This document shows, in pieces, positions 53,726 to 64,000 of a stretch of DNA of 64,000 bases (its first letter is position 1; the number at the start of each line of letters is the position of its first letter). Origin of the DNA: Begonia masoniana. Taxonomy: Eukaryota > Streptophyta > Magnoliopsida > Cucurbitales > Begoniaceae. The stretch is taken from positions 11,064,621 through 11,128,620 of the forward strand of contig CM039509.1 in assembly GCA_022432975.1 (NCBI GenBank), given 5' to 3'. The notes under the pieces were generated by a model that saw only the letters and a program-made list of their open reading frames with translations, had not been told where the DNA came from and did no database searches. The translations under genes were made by a program, and so were the position numbers.

Positions 53726-56569
53726 AATGATTATCGAGAGCATTGTTTTATTAGTCGAAAAATATTTTTGATGATACAATTTAAGTATTGTGATATTGTT
53801 ATAATTAGATTTTATGCATTATATATTTATGAATCTATATTGTGAATTATGTTTTGCTGGCATGAAATAGTGATCGAAAATTAGTTCGGTTGTTTTGTTG
53901 GGTAGGAATTTTTTTTTTAAAATTAATGCATTTTTATCATATTTGTACAATCTCCTGGAGAATCTGAGACGTTCATCAGGCCTTTGGATGGACTTTTCGT
54001 CACATATTTGATCTATTGACGAAACATTGATGTTGTCAAATCGATATGATTCCAAATTTGATTGTGAATTTTGATGCTGTTCATTTGATGAGGCGGTCAC
54101 GAAGACGACGAAATTTAGATTTCCTAGTTTTATATTGTTTTAATTTTGGGCTTGTACATTTTAGAAATACCCAAAGGTCACCTGGTCACTACTTCATTTA
54201 TTTTATGTTGTATACATTTGTTATATTGCAAAGCATTCACAGTGTCATATAGATATGCAGGTTTAGGTTATTGAAATTTCTCACATGTCATGCATTTAAA
54301 ACATATATTTAAATTGAATATTGATTTAATAAAGTAGTTTAGTAAATAAATTAGTTTTTAATTTGATTAAAACGATATTAATTCATTTTATTGAATGATG
54401 TGAGATGAAAATAATATTTTTAATTTGTTAAAATGTATTTTATTTTAGAAATTCCAATAATTTGATTATTTGAAATTATTAATTTTTAATATGGATTAAT
54501 GATTAATCATTAAGTATTGATAAATTAATATAATTAATTTATTGTACCAAGGAATATTTGATATTCCAGATCACTAATTTCAAACTAATGCAGTGGGAGC
54601 GGGAAGTTTGCGTAAATCCCATGCCTCTCCCCAAACCCTGTTTTTTTTCTTGGGGCCAAAAAAAACAACCAAACCCCGTGAGTCTAAGTTGGCTCCGGAT
54701 ATGACTTTGATTTTCATCCTCCCTAACGGAATGTTCACTTATGTCAATACCAAGTTGGTCCCTAGAGATAGGATATAGAATGTATTTTATAGTTGTCCGA
54801 TGCCTGCTATGGCTGCGACTATAAATGAATTTCATCAATCCAAAACAGTGGTCCACACTCATTAAAAATATAACGAAATCATGTTCGTGTTTGTATATTT
54901 TGAACCAATAATTGCGGTAAGTTAATAAAATTTGCGAAAATATAGATATATTCTTAGAAATTTATAATTGATAATATTTTCTACCATAAGGGGATGTTAT
55001 GATGTTTATCGAGCTATAGTAGCATTTACATATTTTTTTTGTGATTACCATGTTCAGCATCTACTAGCATGCCTAACATTTTGAATTTTATAGCATAAAA
55101 TTGATTATTTTGTCATTTTTATGTTTTCTTACAGCATCATGTCTCCATTAATGATAAATTTGCCTTGGCACGGAAAGCTTAACGGCGAAATTTTTAAGGT
55201 GGAAAAAGAATTTTGAATCTCACGTCGGGGGGTGGGGTGTTGTGCATGACAACTGAAATGTGTCCTGATTTGAGGAATGGTCCCCTACTCCAGTATAGCC
55301 TTCCGTGCACACTACTCCACAGAGTTGAGATCTCAAGAAAAAGAACAAATCAAACCAGAACAGGCTTCGACCCTCTGAATCCCAAAGAAAATGTTTCCAT
55401 GTGGGATAATGTCATCGAAGAGAAACTGCAAGCAGTATCTCGAGGAACCTAAAAAGAAAAGGAGTAAATTTGATTCACTAGTTACTGAATCTTGTTTGGT
55501 AGAAAGTGTTTAATCACCCTGGATATTTCTTCAGGAGCGACTACTCATGTTGTTGTTCTTTGTCATATGCTAAACTCCTACACGGAGACTAGCTGATGGG
55601 AGAGTTTACTCTCATAGTTGGTAACGATTGCATATTTTTTCATTGCTTTAGTCCTATGTCAGTGGAGAAAAGCCAAATTTATTCGAGAATCTAAATATAT
55701 GTTTTTTAAGAAAACATTTATTTTATTCCCTCGGTGGTTTTCCTAAGAAACCTCAACATCTTCCTGTTGTTTTTTTTTTTTTCTCGCGATAATTGAACAT
55801 TATATGCTACTTTCTTTTAATAATAATCAGGTTATTATTTTTCTCGAAATGGTTTAAATATTTGTTCAGGCTCAATTGAAAATGGTATGAGCTTTATATA
55901 TAAGCCCATCATAAATTCATCACTGTTGAGACTGAATGGTCAAGTTGAATTGCCAAATCCAAGAAGTCAAAAGATTCCCATAACTGATGATTACATTAGC
56001 TTGGCCCTAGCTTGGTCATATTAATCTTTGATAAAGTAGCATACTTGTTAAGGATGGTCCTTTAAAAGATCTACTGTTGGATCTTTACCTGTTTGTTGAA
56101 TCATGTCTAGAAGGTAAAATGACAAGAGTCCTTTATTGAAAGGCCACAGGGCTTAAGAAACACTTGAGCTAATACGATTTAGATGTTGTTGCCGCAATAT
56201 ACTACAGCGGGCTAGAGGTGGCGATGAGTACTTTGTGACATTCAAGATGATTACTCAGATATGGATATACTGACCTGAGTCACTTAAATTATCTGAACTT
56301 TTAGAAAGTTTCAAGATTTTAAAGGCGAAGTTGATGAACCATTCAGGTAAGACAATAAGTTTCTTCGAATCAGTCGAGGGGTGTTGGGTGAGTACCTTGA
56401 CAGTGAATTCAAGGATTTCTGTTAAAAAATGAGATATTCCCAACTAACAGCACCAGGCACACCTCATCAAAATGGTGTTGCTGAAAGAAGAAATCGAATA
56501 CATTGCTTGATATGGTAAGATCCATGCTGAGCTATTCTTCTCTTTCCAAAATCGTTTTGTCTTATGCTA

Positions 56570-56570
<1 letters not shown>

Positions 56571-56601
<31 letters not shown>
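56571..56601. repeat. poly-A run, 31 nt, inside copy 2 integrase region
   Basis: Copy 1 has GCTTTACAAACAGCAACC at this place, while copy 2 has GCTAC, 31 As, then CAGCACC. It adds about 28 bases with no target duplication, which fits homopolymer base-calling error better than a retroposed tail. Confidence 0.9.
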
Positions 56602-56602
<1 letters not shown>

Positions 56603-57285
56603 AGCACCTAATAGTTAATGTTTCCATCTAAGGTTTTATACTAAAACACACCTTAAGTGGTGGAGTGGTCACAAACCTATTTGAGTACCTTTCCATATGG
56701 GTTGTCCAGGCACATGTTGCTAGTTGGTAAGACCGGGAAGTGGAACCAAGAACTAGGTTTGCATTGTTTGTTGGATACTGGTTGCACAGATGGAGGTGTG
56801 TTTTTATTGCCCTCAAGATAATAAGGTATTTGGTATCGACAAATGCCACATTTCGGTTGAACATGAACTATATAACAATTACAAACCATCATAGTAGTAT
56901 TGTCTTAGAAGAGAGTCAATTTGACCAGGTTTAGACCTGGTTACACAACAGTTGTTGATTCCACAAGTTACAGAACACTACGCTTTCTAGTCAACCTATC
57001 ATTACCACTTCCTTTCGTAGCGATAGGGTATACGACTACCATCTCGATATCTACACATGGTGAAGCACAGTTGCTATCACCGTGATGGGAAGGATGAATC
57101 CCATTGACATAACAAGATGTGCAAGGAAGACTCTGATAAGTTCATGGCTTGAGCTATGAAAACTTGAAATGAATTCTAATGTAGTCCAACTCATCTGGGA
57201 TCTTGTAGATTTATTACCTTGAAGGGTTAAAACCCATTGGTGTAATGTGATCCTACACAGAGGAATTGGAATAGACGCGGATGTA

Positions 57286-58132
57286 AACTTTCTGATTGAA
57301 CCTAAGATATGAAGATCTTAGACCCAACACGCAATATACGAATCAAAGGATACATGCTTTTATTGATTCAAAAGAATAAGAAGCAGACTTACCCCAATCG
57401 TAGATAGCGATGAACCAAGTTATCAGAAAAGTACTAGACCGACGCAAAACTCTTGGGTGATACCTAACAAGCTTATCAGTTCGATCTTTTCAAGAATACA
57501 ACTTGAGAGATCCAGTTCTAATCCAAAACTCAAGAAGAGAATTATAAGGATCTCACCTCAACAAAGCTTAATTAAAAATCAATTCATTCAAAAGTCCCCT
57601 AAAATCTATACCCGCCTCCCTTAATAGGCAAGGTATAAAACTAATAAGTATACATAATTAGAATATCACAATATCCTAACTTAGACAATAGGAAAGTTTC
57701 CAAAACTAGAGCAAGGAAAATTCTAACAGTGGTGCAAGTGGATGTTGACGCGGAACTTATGTTTAAGTAACGTGATCCTCGAGTTTAAATTCAATTGTGG
57801 GAGCTAGCCCAATTGTGTGGCACTGAAGAACTTTGAAGTTAAAAACTCTTGTTAAGTAAGCCATGTTGGGGCGGCATGTGGGAAGTCTTATTTTTGAGAC
57901 TTCGTTGTTGGGCTTCCGTTTCAGTCCGCTTCTTCATACACACTTAGTAATATTTTGCTCTTTGCACACATTTTGTATGATTCCTTTTCTTGGATGTCTT
58001 TGATTAAAATTGTAGCCTTTTGTTATATTTCTTCGTTCTTGATCTCCGTCATTGGTCCTCCTATATTCATCACGGATCTTGGACTCCCTATTGCTTCTTG
58101 ATTGTCCTTAGTTTGCTCCTTTTGACTACAGC
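57286..58132 (-). mobile_element. approximately 850-bp insertion in copy 2 RT region, probable solo LTR
   Basis: Copy 1 reads GATGTAGAGACATTCAAAGC without a break; copy 2 has about 850 unrelated bases between GATGTAAAC and ACTTAAAGC. Bounded by TGATTGAACC at one end and GACTACA at the other, it has TG...CA termini, and ACTTT / ACTT flanks could be a noisy 5-bp target duplication. Read on the minus strand it has a TTTTATACC box near 57635, an AATAAA near 57360 and about 60 bases to the terminus, as in an LTR with U3, R and U5. It contains no coding frame. It is absent from copy 1, so it arrived after duplication. The LTR family is unidentified. Confidence 0.5.
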
Positions 58133-59556
58133 ACTTAAAGCTAGACTGGTGCTATTGGTTATACTCTCCCAAAATGAGAAGGGATTGACTTGGTAAGAAC
58201 CCTCTCACCAGTAGGAATGCTTAAGTCTATTCGTCTTCTCGCTTTCCATAGCGTTCTCAGTAGGAAATTATGAGATTTGGCAGATGGACGTCAAGACAGC
58301 TTTTTGATGACTCTTGAGGAAACTATCTACATGGAACAGCCGAGGGTTTCATAGACATGATCAAAACAAAGGTTTGTAAATTGCATAGGTCTATTTAATG
58401 GACTCAAGCATTCCTCCAGGTCATGGAATATGAGCAAATTGATGATTGCATCAATCCTATATTGATTTGTGGCAGTGTCTTGATGCGACTCTTGTGTATA
58501 CAACGTCTTCAAGGAGAAACAAGTGTTTGTCTAATCTTATGTCGATGATATTCTCTTATGGGAATAAATGTAGATTATTATCAGACATAAAAGCTTGGGT
58601 GTGGGCTCCAACATTCCAATGACACGATTTGGGAGAAGCGAGCGTATATTCTTGGGATCGTCTATTTAAGATCGCAAGATAAGTTGTTTAACCTTGTCTC
58701 AGGCATGTAATGACAAGATGCTTGTCAATATTCAATGCAGAACTCAAGAAGTAATTTACCTTCTCTTGCACGGAGTTACTCTTTCTAAGAAGCATGTCCT
58801 GACAAACCCGCCTCAAAAGGAAGAGGATATGAGACGCTATCCATCTGCATCAGCAGTTGGTATCTTGATTTTGCTATGTTATGCACAAGACTTGACATTT
58901 GCTCTGCAGTAGGGATGTTAGACCGTTTTCATTCTACTCCAGGATTAGATCCTGGAATACACAAGCACATTCTCAGTATCTTGAGAGAAACGCGAATTAT
59001 AATGCGTGTATATTCTGTAGGGGATTTGATTCCTACAGGATATACAGATTCCGATCTTCAATCTGATATAGATTATCGAAAGTCGATGATCTGGATCAGT
59101 ATTTACGCTTGGGGGTGGAGCTATTGTTTGGAGAAGTACCAAACTAGGACAGGAGTTTCTGACTCTACTATGGAAGCCGTAGTACATAGCTGCTTCGAAG
59201 CACTAAAGCAGCTTTTGGTCCGCTAAGTTCTTTAGTGTTTGGAATTGTCTCCCGCAATAATACATACCACACTCACACTTTATTGTGAATAATAGTGGTG
59301 CAGTGGCGAAATTCTAAAGAACCGGAAAGCCACAAAAGATCACAGCATATATAAGAAATAATCAGTCATGATTATAAGAAAGCGTGCAACTGGAGACGTC
59401 GCCGTTTTGAAGATTCCAACCACTGAGCATCTTGGAGATCCCTTCACCAGACATATGCCATGCCAAGGTTTTTTGATAGCATTCTCTAACATCTTAAGGA
59501 CTAGGTCTGATTAAGTCCAATGTCTCAGTTGCTTTAGAGGTCAGTGGGGACAAGAT

Positions 59557-61361
59557 TGGTGTGGGAATATGTGCCCACAAGCAATGTTATGAACAGTTTT
59601 ATTGCTGTCTTATAACAAATAAATTTTATGATTAATTTTAGTTTGCTTATTTCATATGCTTTATAAATTCAAGAAAATCCTTGATTATTTATGCAATTTT
59701 AAATTACACATATACGCTGATATAGTGTGATTAAAAGTTTAAAAAGAATAATCACCATACTCACACACCTTCATGACTATATTTGAAGTCAAGATCTTCA
59801 AATTAAATAAATCATAAATACAGTTCCTTCGTTGTGTAAACGTGTAGTCAGATCCGCTACTAGATAGTAAAATGACATGAAAGTGATTGTATTTTATATA
59901 ATATGATTATAATAGACTGGACCAGATGACAAATATATTGTTCTGTATAATATCCATTGAATGAAAACAAGAATTTATCATAATGAATGGTCATATAATG
60001 TATCGAATCTTAATTCATTGTATTTAGTAGACTCCTATTTCATTATAATTATTCTTTTGACATTTACTCGGTACTGTATTATTAATGAGTTGCATGACAT
60101 ATAAGCTGTATATTTTGGGAAGAAACATAATTAGTAGCTGGGCCTGCTAACATTGAGCAAATGAAATCCTCTAATACACGATCCCTCTTGTTTGTTTGTT
60201 ATTCAGTATTGAATAATTAGCGCGCAAATTCATACAATGTGTATGAAATTAATTATTTCAATCAAGAACTATGCAGTTCAAGGATAAAGATGAATATGAG
60301 ATTTTAACATTTATAATCTATCGCTTTACGAATCTTAATGAGGCTAATACATATGTATCGATATATCAATGGACATTAACTTTGAGTCACAATATATTCT
60401 ATATTCTATAATCGTGGCAACCTAAGTAGTTACGTGGAATTACTTTAGGTTAATAATTTGGTGTTTCTTTAATATAAAGAGTTTAATTAATTACAATATT
60501 ATGGAGTGTGTGTACAGAAACTATAGCCATCGTCCCAGAATCCCTTCTTTTATCTTATATACACTATTTAATTCCATGTTATAGAGAATATAAATATTAA
60601 GGATAATAAGGGATTAATCATTTATAACACGCAAATGATATATTGTTCTTCAAAATATATACAAATAGTTTTTATATTTGATTCAAATAAAATATCTCAT
60701 TAGATGATATTTTTTAAGGGATTTGAAATTTAGACTTTAAAGAATCTCATCAGATGAGATTTGAGCTTCAAATTTTCAAGTGGTTATGTAACAAATCTAT
60801 CAATCAGATTGTTGTAGGTGAATAAAAGTAGATCTGGAAAAGTCTGATACATTAGTTCCGATCTACAATTTGTCTATAACTTTTGTTTACTATTTAAAGT
60901 AGATCTATAAGAAATCTCCTAAGATAGATTACTGAAAAGTAGTTTTCATAAATATATTCTAAAAACTGTTTTTTAGCTTATATGATTATTTATATTGTAT
61001 TTATAGAAATCAACTTCTAATCAATTGATGTGATTCAGATAAGATTTATTTTTTAAAAAATTACTTTTTATTAAAATAAATCTAAAAATGATTTTAAAAC
61101 AGATCTATAAAAATTGTCAATGTGATTTGACAGAAGAATGAACCAAAAAGAACGACTTAGAACGATATGAAAAGACAATCCTTAGAGAGAAAGGTGTGAC
61201 CTTCCATATTCGATTTAGACAAAACGTTTTCTAAGATCAAGAGAGACGTCTCATGTGTTGAAACACGTCCCTAGAATAAAGGTGTTTGTTCTGAAGAGAG
61301 ACTCTCCCCGTCAGGAATTTAAGTGTCAAGATCGTCAAGAAGACTCGACGGTTTCAAAGTC
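59557..61361 (+). repeat. 3' LTR of copia copy 2, truncated
   Basis: It starts TTGGTGTGGGAATATGTGCCCACAAGC, matching the 3' but not the 5' LTR of copy 1, and ends at TTTCAAAGTCTTTCGGTCTTAG, the same LTR/satellite fusion as at 40144. It carries CTTTTTATTA near 61062, as in copy 1's 3' LTR. Small indels are frequent, but they stop almost exactly where satellite begins. Confidence 0.9.
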
Positions 61362-64000
61362 TTTCGGTCTTAGTTTCGTGTCCGTGAAGGTTGTTGGGTC
61401 CTCAATACACGTCGTTCTCATCACTTCAAGTTAAAACCTTGAAAGTGAAAAGGATAACTTAGGTTCTAACCACAAGTCATGTACACTCAACCTCATTTGC
61501 TTGATACGTTCAACTCTTTTGGAACAAATCGATTGAAGTGAAGTTTCTAATGCTTCATCAAGCGCATTACTAAGTCTTAATTACGCGTCCATGAAGGTTG
61601 TTGGGTCCTCAATACACGTCGTTCTCATCACTTCAAGTTAAAACCTTGAAAGTGAAAAGGATAACTTAGGTTCTAACCACAAGTCATGTAACACTCAACC
61701 TCATTTGCTTGATACGTTCAACTCTTTTGGAACAAATCGATTGAAGTGAAGTTTCTAATGCTTCATCAAGTGCATTACTAAGTCTTAGTTTCGTGTACAT
61801 GAAGGTTGTTGGGTCCTCAATACACGTCGTTCTCATCATATCGTTTTAAACCTTGAAAGTGAAAAGGATAACTTAGGTTCTAACCACAAGTCATGTAACA
61901 CTCAACCTCATTTGCTTGATACGTTCAACTCTTTTGGAACAAATCGATTGAAGTGAAGTTTCTAATGCTTCATCAAGCGCATTACTAAGTCTTAGTTACG
62001 CGTCCATGAAGGTTGTTGGGTCCTCAATACACGTCGTTCTCATCACTTCAAGTTAAAACCTTGAATGTGAAATGGATAACTTAGGTTCTAACCACAAGTC
62101 ATGTAACACTCAACCTCATTTGCTTGATACGTTCAACTCTTTTGGAACAAATCGATTGAAGTGAAGTTTCTAATGCTTCATCAAGCGCATTACTAAGTCT
62201 TAGTTACGCGTCCATGAAGGTTGTTGGGTCCTCAATACACGTCGTTCTCATCACTTCAAGTTAAAACCTTGATGTGAAATGGATAACTTAGGTTCTAACC
62301 ACAAGTCATGTAACACTCAACCTCATTTGCTTGATACGTTCAACTCTTTTGGAACAAATCGATTGAAGTGAAGTTTCTAATGCTTCATCAAGTGCATTAC
62401 TAAGTCTTAGTTTCGTGTACATGAAGGTTGTTGGGTCCTCAATACACGTCGTTCTCATCACTTCAAGTTAAAACCTTGAAAGTGAAAAGGATAACTTAGG
62501 TTCTAACCACAAGTCATGTAACACTCAACCTCATTTGCTTGATACGTTCAACTCTTTTGGAACAAATCGATTGAAGTGAAGTTTCTAATGCTTCATCAAG
62601 CGCATTACTAAGTCTTAGTTACGCGTCCATGAAGGTTGTTGGGTCCTCAATACACGTCGTTCTCATCACTTCAAGTTAAAACCTTGAATGTGAAATGGAT
62701 AACTTAGGTTCTAACCACAAGTCATGTAACACTCAACCTCATTTGCTTGATACGTTCAACTCTTTTGGAACAAATCGATTGAAGTGAAGTTTCTAATGCT
62801 TCATCAAGCGCATTACTAAGTCTTAATTACGCGTCCATGAAGGTTGTTGGGTCCTCAATACACGTCGTTCTCATCACTTCAAGTTAAAACCTTGAATGTG
62901 AAATGGATAACTTAGGTTCTAACCACAAGTCATGTAACACTCAACCTCATTTGCTTGATACGTTCAACTCTTTTGGAACAAATCGATTGAAGTGAAGTTT
63001 CTATTGCTTCATCAAGCGCATTACTAAATATTAATTACGCGTCCATGAAGGTTGTTGGGTCCTCAATACACGTCGTTCTCCTCACTTCAAGTTAAAACCT
63101 TGAATGTGAAATGGATAACTTAGGTTCTAACCACAAGTCATGTAACACTCAACCTCATTTGCTTGATACGTTCAACTCTTTTGGAACAAATCGATTGAAG
63201 TGAAGTTTCTAATGCTTCATCAAGCGCATACTAGAGTTAATTACGCGTCCATGAAGGTTGTTGGGTCCTCAATACACGTCGTTCTCATCACTTCAAGTTA
63301 AAACCTTGAATGTGAAATGGATAACTTAGGTTCTAACCACAAGTCATGTAACACTCAACCTCATTTGCTTGATACGTTCAACTCTTTTGGAACAAATCGA
63401 TTGAAGTGAAGTTTCTAATGCTTCATCAAGCGCATTACTAGTCTTAGTTTCGCGTCCATGAAGGTTTTTGGGTCCTCAATACACGTCGTTCTCATCACTT
63501 CAAGTTAACACCTTGAATGTGAAATGGATAACTTAGGTTCTAACCACAAGTCATGTAACACTCAACCTCATTTGCTTGATACGTTCAACTCTTTTGGAAC
63601 AAATCGATTGAAGTGAAGTTTCTAATGCTTCATCAAGCGCATTACTAAGTCTTAGTTTCGCGTCCATGAAGGTTGTTGGGTCTCAGTACACTCGTTCTCA
63701 TCACTTCAAGTTAAACCTTGAATGTGAAATGGATAACTTTGGTTCTAACCACAAGTCATGTAACACTCAACCTCATTTTCTTGATACGATTAACACTTTT
63801 GGAAAAAATCGATTGAAGTGAAGTTTCTTATGCTTCATCAAGCACATAAATAAGTCGTAGTTACGCATCCATAAAGGTTGGGAGGTCCTAAATACACGTC
63901 GTTCTCATCACCTTCAAGTTAAAACCTTGAAATGTGAATGGATAACTTAGGTTCTAACCACAAGTCATGTAACACTAAACCTCATTTGCTTGATACGTTC
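61362..64000 (-). repeat. 208-bp satellite, reverse orientation (about 12.7 monomers)
   Basis: Clean full-length monomers run to the window end. Early units alternate between GAAAGTGAAAAGGATAAC and GAATGTGAAATGGATAAC, with TTTCGTGTACATGAAGG at 61788 and 62410. Units at about 63460-63850 (GGTTTTTGGGTCC; TCTCAGTACAC; ATAACTTTGG; TACGATTAACACTTTTGGAAAAAATC) match 42040-42425 beside copy 1. This shows that the flanking satellite was duplicated with the element. Confidence 0.95.

Larger units (their letters stand above)
55139..59504 (+). pseudogene. broken gag-pol of copia copy 2
   Basis: Homology to copy 1 gag and pol runs from the gag ATG at 55139 to the TAG at 59502-59504, but frames change every few dozen bases and no long frame survives. 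The protease region (GGAGCGACTACTCATG), integrase, RT (TATGTCGATGATATT near 58540, the YVDD site) and RNase H (ACAGATTCCGATCTTCAATC near 59044) can be placed by nucleotide similarity. A 31-nt poly-A (56571-56601) and a T run (55770-55782) sit where copy 1 has CAAAC and short T runs. The gag core deletion is the same as in copy 1. The short frames inside are fragments of this gene. Confidence 0.85.
51672..61361 (+). mobile_element. Ty1-copia LTR retrotransposon, copy 2 (noisy, interrupted duplicate of copy 1)
   Basis: The whole length aligns in order with copy 1: 5' LTR (51672-53725), leader, gag start (55139), pol, 3' LTR (about 59557-61361). It shares copy 1's left junction, missing GTGCCCAACAAG in the 5' LTR, missing gag core, and 3' LTR cut at TTTCAAAGTCTT fused to reverse satellite. 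These shared breaks show common descent of the whole block rather than a second insertion. Differences are hundreds of one-base indels, a 31-nt poly-A at 56571, and an insertion of about 850 bp in the RT region. Many indels look like uncorrected read error. Confidence 0.93.

Noticed and set aside
56571..56601. Poly-A as the tail of a retroposed transcript
   Set aside because: No target duplication or transcript-like sequence adjoins it; comparison with copy 1 shows only an expanded short A run.
55213..59226. Short frames in copy 2
   Set aside because: They are fragments or shadows of the broken gag-pol, not separate genes.

Overview
This is plant nuclear DNA, probably from a satellite-rich (pericentromeric, centromeric or heterochromatic) part of a chromosome. 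The evidence is a 208-bp tandem satellite covering roughly 40 kb, two copies of a Ty1-copia LTR retrotransposon with a plant-type initiator-Met tRNA primer site, a hAT-like terminal motif, and a 100-N scaffold gap. The host species cannot be identified from the sequence. Nothing bacterial, phage-like or CRISPR-like is present. The only long, biologically convincing reading frame is the retrotransposon pol at 35026-38304.

Layout, with satellite orientation called forward when it reads AGTGTTACATGACTTGTGG on the + strand. 1-440: forward satellite. 441-920: non-repetitive DNA with a possible terminal exon (482-581) and a poly(A) signal. 921-2899: pure poly-T. 2933-5319: reverse satellite, nearly identical copies. 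5313-20500: forward satellite. 20501-22691: a GAGCC-rich, hAT-like fragment plus about 1.9 kb of (CT)n. 22692-31402: forward satellite. 31403-40144: copia element copy 1. 40145-46940: reverse satellite. 46948-47047: N gap. 47048-47536: unrelated DNA ending in poly-T. 47537-51671: noisy forward satellite. 51672-61361: copia element copy 2, badly broken and carrying an approximately 850-bp insertion. 61362-64000: reverse satellite.

The main structural result is that both copia copies lie exactly where satellite orientation flips from forward to reverse. Both share the same left junction in the satellite, the same short deletion at the start of the 5' LTR, the same missing gag core and the same truncated 3' LTR fused to reverse satellite. 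The simplest reading is one insertion, followed by a rearrangement that removed the 3' LTR end, followed by duplication of the whole forward-satellite / element / reverse-satellite block. The alternative is that one block is an uncollapsed second haplotype or a duplicate assembly.

Much of the window (parts of 9.6-18.4 kb and most of 47.5-61.3 kb) is dense in single-base indels, often homopolymer shortening. Together with the poly-T, (CT)n and N tracts this looks like unpolished long-read consensus. Broken frames in copy 2 should therefore not be taken as biological decay without read support.
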